From: Burkholderiales bacterium
Lineage (GTDB): Bacteria; Pseudomonadota; Gammaproteobacteria; Burkholderiales; Burkholderiaceae_D
NCBI GenBank assembly: GCA_016197345.1
Contig: JACPVY010000256.1
Location: 1-5,903 of the forward strand
DNA length: 5,903 bases
Direction: 5' to 3'
How positions within the stretch are numbered: position 1 is the stretch's first letter; every line of letters starts with the position of its first letter. Both the position numbers and the translations under genes were made by a program. A model generated the notes under the pieces. That model ran no database searches. It was not told the origin of the DNA and saw only the letters and a list, made by a program, of their open reading frames with translations. This document shows positions 1-5,593 of the stretch, piece after piece.

Positions 1-1
1 G

Positions 2-409
2 AGCGTATCGGCAGCAGTGCGCGGGGCGCTCGCAGCGGCGGGCTTTGCGGTGGAGAAGCGTGCCGGATTCGGCACCAAGCGCGAGATGACCTGTGCGCGC
101 CTCGCGCTCGCGCGTCCCGCGCGGCGCACGCCTGCAGCGGAGCGTCGAGCACTGGTGATCGGCGCCGGGCTCGCGGGAAGCGCGGCGTGCGAGCGTCTTG
201 CGGCGCGAGGCTGGCAGGTGACTCTGCTCGAGCGGCACGCCGCTCAATTCTTCAGATCCCCCGAACCTCGCACCGGCATATTCCACCCGCTGGTGTCGCC
301 GGACGACAATCTGTATTCACGTCTGACTCGCGCAGCGTTTTCCTGGAAAGACAAAAACACAGCCTGCTCGGATACAAGTCAAATCCTAATGTTCAGGCCG
401 AAGCGCTAG
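2..409 (+). CDS. mnmC: MnmC tRNA-modification enzyme, internal fragment, truncated at both ends
   Basis: MnmC is a cytosolic bifunctional enzyme for the last steps of mnm5(s2)U34 synthesis in tRNA: an FAD-dependent domain removes the carboxymethyl group and a methyltransferase domain methylates the product. The frame is open from base 2, so the gene begins before the window. The first codons match the end of the methyltransferase domain (AVRGALAAAGFAVEKRAGFG, then TKREM). A linker follows, then the FAD-binding Rossmann start VIGAGLAGSAACERL with GAGLAG at bases 161-178, and the MnmC signature GIFHPLVSPDDN. Similarity ends at about 338-346. The remaining codons to the TAG at 407-409 are zapD sequence read in the wrong frame, so most of the FAD domain is missing. 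The usual A-S-G-N segment before GIFHP is replaced by an unrelated stretch. Bases 1-240 are about 75% GC, unlike the rest of the window. Family assignment is firm; the product cannot be functional as it stands. Confidence 0.8.
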   Translation, partial: SVSAAVRGALAAAGFAVEKRAGFGTKREMTCARLALARPARRTPAAERRALVIGAGLAGSAACERLAARGWQVTLLERHAAQFFRSPEPRTGIFHPLVSPDDNLYSRLTRAAFSWKDKNTACSDTSQILMFRPKR

Positions 410-909
410 ATGCAGTGCTAGATGAACTCGACCGTGCCAGCGCGGCATTGGCAACGGCACAGGGCAAAACCGGACAAAATGTACGCGACAATGAGTGGCT
501 GATGAGTATTCGCGGCCGCACTATCATTCCGGGCGGCGCCTGCGAGTTCGATTTGCCGTCTTACCATGCTTGGCAACAACGTTCTGCCGAAGCACGTTTT
601 AACGACATCGCCACGTGGTTTGCCCCTTTACTACCGTTATTTGATGCGCTGTGCTTAGTCTTGCGCTTGCTACGTGATTCTGGTGGCCCGGTCAAAATGA
701 TCGCCCATACTGGTAGCTATCAACAAATGCTACAGGGCAAGATTTATCAAATGCTACGCCTGACCTTGGATGAAAACTTGGGAGCCATTCCAGAGATTTC
801 CGCCAACAAATATATGCTATGGGTCAGATTCACCTCGCAAGATGGCGATATGAAACCACGTCCACTCGAAGATGACGTTCCATTTCAATTAACATTGTGT
901 AATTTTTAG
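340..909 (+). CDS. zapD: Cell division protein ZapD, 5'-truncated
   Basis: ZapD (YacF) is a cytosolic protein that binds the FtsZ C-terminal tail and bundles FtsZ protofilaments at the division ring. The conserved sequence starts with [18 protein letters not shown] at base 340 and runs to CNF-stop at 907-909. Betaproteobacterial family blocks are visible in order: [50 protein letters not shown], and [20 protein letters not shown]. About 188 residues remain against roughly 250 in the family, so about 60-65 N-terminal residues are missing. Upstream of 340 the same frame stays open back to 187, but those codons are out-of-frame mnmC and not ZapD. I see no credible native start. yacG follows after 16 bp, the usual neighbour. 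The family call is secure; whether a protein is made is doubtful. Confidence 0.85.
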   Translation, partial: FLERQKHSLLGYKSNPNVQAEALDAVLDELDRASAALATAQGKTGQNVRDNEWLMSIRGRTIIPGGACEFDLPSYHAWQQRSAEARFNDIATWFAPLLPLFDALCLVLRLLRDSGGPVKMIAHTGSYQQMLQGKIYQMLRLTLDENLGAIPEISANKYMLWVRFTSQDGDMKPRPLEDDVPFQLTLCNF

Positions 910-925
910 ATTTTTAATTCTCACC

Positions 926-1102
926 ATGCAAGTAGCCTGCCCACGTTGTACCACCGCCGTTGAGTGGAATGAGCAATCGATTTATCGCCCCTTTTGCAGT
1001 CAACGCTGCAAAGATCACGACCTCGGCGCTTGGGCCAAGGAAGAATATGTGATTCCTGGCGCCCCACAAGAAGAAAACCCTATGCCGGATGATCGGCAAT
1101 AA
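926..1102 (+). CDS. yacG: DNA gyrase inhibitor YacG (zinc-binding)
   Basis: This gene encodes a 58-residue protein. It has the YacG zinc-ribbon pattern C5-P-R-C8 and C24-S-Q-R-C28, the family motif [17 protein letters not shown] at residues 20-36, and an acidic low-complexity tail with [11 protein letters not shown]. coli YacG is of similar size (about 65 residues). In that family the protein binds one Zn2+ through the four cysteines and inhibits DNA gyrase by binding the GyrB C-terminal region. The ATG at 926 is 16 bp after the zapD stop. No clear Shine-Dalgarno sequence precedes it, which suggests translational coupling to zapD. It is complete and looks intact, unlike its upstream partner. 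Its expression would depend on whatever promoter now lies upstream of the mnmC-zapD join. Confidence 0.9.
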   Translation: MQVACPRCTTAVEWNEQSIYRPFCSQRCKDHDLGAWAKEEYVIPGAPQEENPMPDDRQ

Positions 1103-1124
1103 GCTAAGACTAACGCCCCCACAC

Positions 1125-1168
1125 CGCGATTGAATGCGCACAGCAATACGCTAATGCCATCAATCGCG
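1125..1168. repeat. Inverted repeat, 9-bp arms
   Basis: CGCGATTGA (1125-1133) and its exact complement TCAATCGCG (1160-1168) are separated by 26 bases. It lies 22 bp after the yacG stop. There is no T-run after the second arm, so it is not a standard intrinsic terminator. It may be a transcript-end stem or chance. Confidence 0.4.
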
Positions 1169-1321
1169 CACCACTGCTAGCCCCGCCAGCCTCAAGCGCA
1201 TGCCACAATGCGTGACACACCTCTCAATCGACTGTCCCCGACCTCAACGCAATACCAGTCCCCGCAATTCGTTGCCACATCTCACCAAACAGCACGGCCA
1301 TTTTGCTCAAGCACAAAAATG

Positions 1322-1351
1322 CCACACAAAATTTCGTAAAAGTGTGGTTTT
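1322..1351. terminator. Candidate weak, possibly bidirectional intrinsic terminator
   Basis: Arms CCACAC (1322-1327) and GTGTGG (1342-1347) form a 6-bp stem, with TTT/AAA in the loop (1332-1334 / 1338-1340) able to extend pairing. TTTT (1348-1351) follows on the + strand. On the - strand the same stem is followed by CATTTTT. It could end zapD-yacG transcription before dgoK. The stem is short and the T-run brief, so activity is uncertain. Confidence 0.4.
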
Positions 1352-1356
1352 CCCGC

Positions 1357-1366
1357 ACTACGTAGT
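1357..1366. promoter_or_regulatory. Perfect palindrome upstream of dgoK, possible operator
   Basis: ACTACGTAGT is its own reverse complement. It lies 82 bp upstream of the dgoK ATG and about 35-50 bp upstream of two -10-like hexamers. FadR-type GntR repressors bind short palindromes near their target promoters, and such a protein is encoded in this window. A related but imperfect CTA-N3-TAG element (5319-5327) precedes that repressor gene. The link is inference; a 10-bp palindrome can occur by chance. Confidence 0.2.
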
Positions 1367-1448
1367 TTCCGCAAGTACCCAAGCAGATCAATTTCCCCAT
1401 ACAATAAATTTTTGATAATTCTCATTCTCCTTTTGCAGGGACAGTTCA

Positions 1449-2411
1449 ATGAATCTTTCCTATCCGCCAGTAATCGGCATTGATTGGGGTAATAGCAGCA
1501 GACGCGCTTATTTATTGGATCGTCAAGGCCAATTGATGGGACAGCACATTGACGACAAGGGAAGTTTGCATCACGCCAATGAATTTGAAGATGCCTTGGT
1601 GGAATTATTGGAAATGTGGGCCTTACGCCAAGCCGATGTAGTGATGTCGGGCATGGTAGGCAGCCGCGAAGGTTGGCTAGAAACGCCTTACTTGCGTGCT
1701 GGGCAAGGGCTAGACAAACTCTCAGAGGGACTATGCGAAGTCCGCTGCAAACGACGCGAACTGGCGCAAATCCGCTGCCGCATCGTGCCGGGGCTATGTT
1801 ATACCGACAGCGATGGCCTGCCAGACGTGATGCGCGGCGAAGAAACCCAAGTGTATGGCGCGCTTTTGCAAGGCGCGAGCGATGGCTGGCTAGTATTGCC
1901 CGGCAAACATAGCAAATGGGTACGCTTACACGAAGGCGCTGTGTGTGAATTAGAGAGTTATATGACAGGTGAGCTCTATGATTTGCTGGGGCACCAAGGC
2001 TCACTGGCTAGTTTGACGATCTTGCGGCAACACGATTGCGCCCGTTTCGAAGCCGGCCTGGAGCGCGCCCGCACCTGCGCCGCCGCCCTCACCCACGAGA
2101 TTTTCACCTGTCGCGCCCTAGTCGTAACTGACCACATGCCGGCTATCCACGCGGCGAGCTACCTATCTGGCCTCTTGATTGGTGCCGAGCTGCAAGATAT
2201 GCGCAAACGCTTGACCAATCCTAGCGCCCCGGTTCACATCATTGCCAGCATGCATTTAGCACAACGCTATGCCCAAGCGCTGGAGTATTTCGACATTCCA
2301 TTTAAGCTGTGGGACCCGGATCAAGTGTATTTGACGGCCTTACGCGCCCTCACCAACCTCGAACCGAGCATCGCGAATGACAATTATCGGGAATTGGTGG
2401 CAGTGGCGTAA
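1449..2411 (+). CDS. dgoK: 2-dehydro-3-deoxygalactonokinase (KDGal kinase)
   Basis: DgoK phosphorylates 2-dehydro-3-deoxy-D-galactonate with ATP to the 6-phosphate, the second enzymatic step of cytosolic D-galactonate catabolism. The 320-residue protein shows the family's blocks in order: N-terminal phosphate-binding IGIDWGNSSRRAYL (D12-W13-G14), SGMVGSREGW (67-76), PGLC (114-117), DVMRGEETQ (126-134), LPGKHSKWV (150-158), YMTGEL (171-176), GLERAR (203-208), and YLSGLLIGAE (238-247). E. coli DgoK has the same motifs and about 290 residues, so this protein is full length. The ATG at 1449 is preceded by AGGGA seven bases upstream. It looks intact. The usual partners, aldolase dgoA and dehydratase dgoD, are not adjacent: the gene is followed after 22 bp by a convergent kinase gene. 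Control by the GntR protein at 4581-5306 is plausible but not shown. Confidence 0.93.
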   Translation: MNLSYPPVIGIDWGNSSRRAYLLDRQGQLMGQHIDDKGSLHHANEFEDALVELLEMWALRQADVVMSGMVGSREGWLETPYLRAGQGLDKLSEGLCEVRCKRRELAQIRCRIVPGLCYTDSDGLPDVMRGEETQVYGALLQGASDGWLVLPGKHSKWVRLHEGAVCELESYMTGELYDLLGHQGSLASLTILRQHDCARFEAGLERARTCAAALTHEIFTCRALVVTDHMPAIHAASYLSGLLIGAELQDMRKRLTNPSAPVHIIASMHLAQRYAQALEYFDIPFKLWDPDQVYLTALRALTNLEPSIANDNYRELVAVA

Positions 2412-2433
2412 TGGATTTGCGCAGCAGCAAGTG

Positions 2434-4107
2434 CTATAGCCGCCGCAATCGGCCATCGTCTTCTTGCTGGGGCGCAATCAATGGTAGATCGAGCAAAAAG
2501 CTGGTGCCGCGTCCGGCTACGCTATGCACGCTAACTTGGCCGCCGAGCAATGAGGTAATAATGTTGTAGCTGATAGAAAGCCCTAAGCCCGTGCCGCCCC
2601 GCCCAATTTTGGTGGTGAAGAAGGGATCGAAAATACGATCTTGAATCTCAGACGGGATGCCGCAACCATCGTCATTAAATTCCAGCAATACTCTGCTGCG
2701 ATTCGCCGGGATTTGCGCCGACAAACGCATATGCCCACCGCGCCGCCCTTCATACGCATGGAGCAAGGCATTATTGACGAGATTAGCAATGACTTGTTCG
2801 AGCGGGCCGGGGAAGCTATCCATCTCAATCCCCTCGTCCATAATGATGTCAATGGCATGCCCGCTTTGTTCAATTTTTTCCTGCAATAGCGCGACCGTAT
2901 CGCTACACAACGCGCCTAATCTAAAGACGCCACGCTCAGCGCCAGCCTGATCGATGGCGATTTGCTTGAAGCGAATAATTAACTCGGCGGCAATCGTTAA
3001 ATTGCGCATGATGAGGGAGCTAGCGTCGGCCGCTTCTTCCAAATACACCGACAAATCAGAGCGCATCACGCCGCCCAATTCCAATTTGCCCATGATCATG
3101 CCCGTCGCATCTTGCAAGGCACTGGCCATTAATAAACTATTGCCTAGCGGCGTATTGAGTTCGTGCGCTACGCCCGCCACCAATGCCCCTAGCGCCGCTA
3201 ATTTCTCACTGCGCACTAAATCGGCACGGGTTTCTTGCAATTCTTTGACGAGTTTTTCGAGCTGAGTATTGGCTAGGCGTTGCGCCATTTCGGCTTGTTT
3301 GCGATCGGTGATATCGGTCAGCGTGGTGATAAAGACCGCGACCTGACCATCAATCGAAACTGGTTTGCCTTGGATTAAATGCGTCTTACCTTGGGTATTG
3401 GTACGTTCATAGCGATGTTCGCGGAATTGCCGGATTTGCTTCATGCGCCCAGCCACATCGCGCTCAGCATCATCGTTATCCACTTCGCCCATCGACGCCA
3501 TTAAGCGCAACAAGTCTTCAAAATCAACGCCTTTAGCAAAGGCTTGCGCAGGCATGCCTAGCATTTCGACCAAGCCGCTATTCCACAACTCTAGGCGCAG
3601 TTTTTCATCAAAAACACAAATACCCTGCGGTAAATTTTCGAGCACCGCTTGCAGCAAGACTGATTGCCGCCGTAGTTTTTCTTCGATCCGGTGGCGCTCT
3701 GTCACATCTTGATAAGTTGTGACAAAGCCGCCATTGACGATAGGCGACCCGCGAATTTCCAACACCATGCCATTCGGACGTGTGCGTTCGAATACGTGCG
3801 GCTCAAACCGTCGCGCACGTTCGGTGATCATTTGCAAATATTTTTCTTTATCGACATTACCGTATTCGCCACGCTCGAGATTGTAGCGATACAAATCAGG
3901 CAGGAATGGGGGGTTGTCTGCGGGGAAAAGTTGCTCGTCAAAATCGAGCATGCGTAGCAATTCTTTATTCCAAACCACGAAGCGCAATTGGCTATCAATC
4001 AAGGATACTGCGCCGGGGAAATTATCGAGCAGGGATTGCAAGACCATATGTTTGGTTTGCAATAATTGTTTCGCGGCACGCTGTTCAGTCATATCGCGCA
4101 CCAGCAA
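2434..4107 (-). CDS. Multi-PAS sensor histidine kinase, main C-terminal part
   Basis: This is a soluble two-component sensor kinase: it autophosphorylates a histidine and passes phosphate to a response regulator, which is not encoded here. Counting from the TTG at 4107, the 557 residues contain two PAS domains at about 25-138 (LDNFPGAVSLIDSQLRFVVW ... TYQDVTER) and 150-270 (LENLPQGICVFDEKLRLELW ... TLTDITDRK). A coiled coil follows at about 271-305. The H-box is GVAHELNTPLGNSL (phospho-accepting H315). The catalytic ATPase domain has the N-box NLVNNALLHAY (441-451), G1 DDGCGIP (479-485), the F-box FDPFFTTK (493-500) and G2 GGTGLGL (504-510). No membrane segment is visible. The TTG is unlikely to be the true start: the frame opens only at 4122, inside the end of another PAS domain whose first part lies upstream in a different frame (4085-4573). 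The C-terminus converges on dgoK with a 22-bp gap and no clear terminator. Confidence 0.9.
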   Translation of the reverse strand: MLVRDMTEQRAAKQLLQTKHMVLQSLLDNFPGAVSLIDSQLRFVVWNKELLRMLDFDEQLFPADNPPFLPDLYRYNLERGEYGNVDKEKYLQMITERARRFEPHVFERTRPNGMVLEIRGSPIVNGGFVTTYQDVTERHRIEEKLRRQSVLLQAVLENLPQGICVFDEKLRLELWNSGLVEMLGMPAQAFAKGVDFEDLLRLMASMGEVDNDDAERDVAGRMKQIRQFREHRYERTNTQGKTHLIQGKPVSIDGQVAVFITTLTDITDRKQAEMAQRLANTQLEKLVKELQETRADLVRSEKLAALGALVAGVAHELNTPLGNSLLMASALQDATGMIMGKLELGGVMRSDLSVYLEEAADASSLIMRNLTIAAELIIRFKQIAIDQAGAERGVFRLGALCSDTVALLQEKIEQSGHAIDIIMDEGIEMDSFPGPLEQVIANLVNNALLHAYEGRRGGHMRLSAQIPANRSRVLLEFNDDGCGIPSEIQDRIFDPFFTTKIGRGGTGLGLSISYNIITSLLGGQVSVHSVAGRGTSFLLDLPLIAPQQEDDGRLRRL

Positions 4108-4573
4108 AACAAGGCTTACGGATCACTTCAACGAAAAATGCTTCGGACTGTTCGCCACGCCAACGCAATAATTCACATTCTCGCGTGCTGCGGGCGCTAG
4201 GGACAGCGGCTAGCTCTTGCGCCAATAAAGGGAGATCGGTTTGGGCACTTGTTGCGGCGAGATAAGCTTGTAGCGGCTGCCCTATCAATTGATTTCGGCT
4301 ACACCCAAACAATACGCTTGCCTGAGGGCTACATTCAACGATAAGCCCTTGCTCCAGCACCAACATTGCTTCTTCCGATAGCGCCAACATAGCGCGCGCC
4401 GAGGCCTCCGCAACATTCCGGTTTGCCTCGGTACACGCCTTGATGGGCTGCACTTGATCAAGCATAAAACTGACAAGCTCGCATGATGTGATCTCTAAAG
4501 TCTCGCAAGTCTCAAATCGGAACGGCAAAAGCCACGCTGGGCCGCAAACGCCGTGTATCGGCACTTGCCACAC
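4085..4573 (-). pseudogene. N-terminal PAS fragment of the same histidine kinase, separated by a frameshift
   Basis: This 162-residue frame carries most of a PAS domain from about residue 66 (SEEAMLVLEQGLIVECSPQA) to 154 (FFVEVIRKP), then runs out of frame to a TGA at 4085-4087. The missing end of the domain, LVLLVRDMTEQR, continues in the next frame (from 4122 downwards), so both pieces came from one gene of roughly 700 residues. Joining the frames leaves only 7 residues from the P of RKP to the D of RDMTE. The two downstream PAS domains of the same protein have 13 and 17 there, so several residues seem deleted, not just one base. The start is uncertain: GTG at 4573 has AGGA just upstream and lies 7 bp after the gntR stop, and an internal ATG lies at 4465. 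The first 36 residues resemble nothing I know and may be untranslated. Confidence 0.7.
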
Positions 4574-4580
4574 GTCCTAT

Positions 4581-5306
4581 TCAAACAACTTCGTACCCTA
4601 TCGCTTCGGAAGATTTCTGCAAAATTTCAAACATTTTGCTTTCAGCCAATGCCGCATCTCCAGCGACAATCGCATCCAGCACTGCTTTATGCATAGGTAA
4701 AGAATATGTCGTATTGTTGGGATCACTCGCCGATACCGTGAAAATGGTACGCAAGCCTTCCCGTATCATATTGCCTAACGGCACCAATAACTCATTGCCA
4801 GAAGCGGCCAAAATCGCTTCGTGAAACGCTAAATCGTAGGTAATCCATTCTTCGACATTATGTGCTTTTGCCATGCCGTCATAGGCATCGCGCAAGACAT
4901 CGAGTTGCTCCTTAGTCGCAAATTTGGCGGCCAAGGCGGCGGCGAAAGGTTCTACCATACGCCGCATTTGATTCAATTTCGGCGCGATGGTAGCAAAACC
5001 ACCGTGCTCACAATACCAGCCCAACACATCGGGGTCGAGTAAATTCCAGTCTTTTGCCGCTCGCACGCGTAAGCCGACACGTGGACGCGATTCCAGCAAA
5101 CCTTTTGCCGTCAAAATTTTAATCGCTTCACGCATCGCCGTGCGCGAGACGCCATTTTCTTGCAATAGCTGCGCCTCATTCGGCATTACCGTACCCGGCG
5201 GGTACAAGCCACTGACAATGTTGATACCCAATTTCCGCACCAAAAATCCATGTATGGTGCGAGATGAAAATGATGGATTAATCTGCCAATTTGCAATTTT
5301 GTTCAC
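4581..5306 (-). CDS. GntR-family (FadR/FCD type) transcriptional regulator
   Basis: This is a 241-residue repressor of the FadR subfamily, which bind operator DNA as dimers and release it on binding a small organic acid or sugar acid. The N-terminal winged helix (about 17-82) shows IVSGLYPPGTVMPNEAQL, the recognition-helix region GVSRTAMREAIKIL, and the wing GLLESRPRVGLRV. The C-terminal FCD ligand domain (about 108-235) has the metal-site pattern D158-x3-H162 in TYDLAFHEAIL and H206 in LPMHKAVLDAI. The linker WNLLDPDVLGWYCE resembles galactonate and related sugar-acid regulators such as E. coli DgoR, fitting the nearby dgoK. The GTG at 5306 is the first possible start after an in-frame TGA; AGG lies 11 bases upstream. 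The PAS kinase fragment begins 7 bp after its stop on the same strand, suggesting co-transcription. The exact inducer cannot be read from sequence, so no symbol is given. Confidence 0.9.
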   Translation of the reverse strand: MNKIANWQINPSFSSRTIHGFLVRKLGINIVSGLYPPGTVMPNEAQLLQENGVSRTAMREAIKILTAKGLLESRPRVGLRVRAAKDWNLLDPDVLGWYCEHGGFATIAPKLNQMRRMVEPFAAALAAKFATKEQLDVLRDAYDGMAKAHNVEEWITYDLAFHEAILAASGNELLVPLGNMIREGLRTIFTVSASDPNNTTYSLPMHKAVLDAIVAGDAALAESKMFEILQKSSEAIGYEVV

Positions 5307-5593
5307 AACGCATCACGCCTAGAGTAGCTTTACATGACAGCGATTTTACTCCGATACCGGACGAAGAATTCTATTGACCGTGTCACACTGAAATAAAAAG
5401 CGCAATATCCGAATTTAATGCGGCAAGAAGCGCATTTCTTATCGTTTTAGAATCAAAAAAATAGGGGATAGCGTTGCGAATTTGGTGCAAGCTGGCACTG
5501 GTGCAGCGTCATCAACACCTCTTGTTGCGCAGGCTAAGCAAGCGTTCTATCGCAGCACCAACAAGCACAGCGAACAGATGCCCGAAGGCAAGA
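5307..5593. other. Region between gntR and rnpB, no recognised gene
   Basis: These 287 bases should contain the gntR promoter (- strand) and the rnpB transcript end; I find no convincing -35/-10 pair. Visible elements are the odd palindrome GTGTCACAC (5380-5388), CTA-N3-TAG (5319-5327) in the gntR leader, a T7 run on the - strand (5454-5460), a small hairpin GCTGGCA/TGCAGC (5491-5507), and a 7-bp inverted repeat CTTGTTG (5521-5527) / CAACAAG (5559-5565). On the - strand, TGCC-TTCG-GGCA (about 5579-5590) sits just after the rnpB 3' end, but no T-run follows it. A + strand frame is open from 5419 with coding-like codons but no recognised homology. Confidence 0.5.

Larger units (their letters stand above)
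1103..1448 (+). other. Intergenic region yacG-dgoK with no recognisable gene
   Basis: These 346 bases contain no open frame on either strand that resembles a known protein. Contents: a 9-bp perfect inverted repeat (1125-1133 / 1160-1168), a terminator-like hairpin (1322-1351), a perfect 10-bp palindrome (1357-1366), an AT-rich stretch with -10-like TACAAT (1400-1405) and GATAAT (1414-1419) lacking good -35 partners, and the dgoK Shine-Dalgarno AGGGA (1437-1441). In many betaproteobacteria another gene follows yacG closely; none is visible here. Confidence 0.6.

Noticed and set aside
187..340. Start of the long frame that ends as ZapD
   Set aside because: These codons are mnmC sequence in the wrong frame; ZapD similarity begins only at about 340, so 187 is not a real zapD start.
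914..1141. 75-codon frame on the - strand
   Set aside because: Antisense to yacG, whose zinc cysteines and family motif are clear.
1107..1311. - strand frame starting MAVLFGEMWQRIAG, broken by one TGA and ending near 1107
   Set aside because: Two short open stretches with no homology I recognise; expected by chance at this composition, and it lies between hairpins.
1282..2004. 240-codon open frame on the - strand
   Set aside because: Almost wholly antisense to the well-supported dgoK, Arg/Cys-rich with no recognisable domain; a shadow frame.
4105..4122. Programmed +1 frameshifting at CCU-UGU to make full-length kinase
   Set aside because: The joined product would lack the turn between the last two PAS strands that both sister PAS domains have, and no stimulatory element is evident; a deletion explains it better.
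5521..5565. 7-bp inverted repeat as rnpB terminator or integration site
   Set aside because: The loop is 31 nt, no T-run follows on the - strand, and no integrase or duplicated rnpB end is visible.
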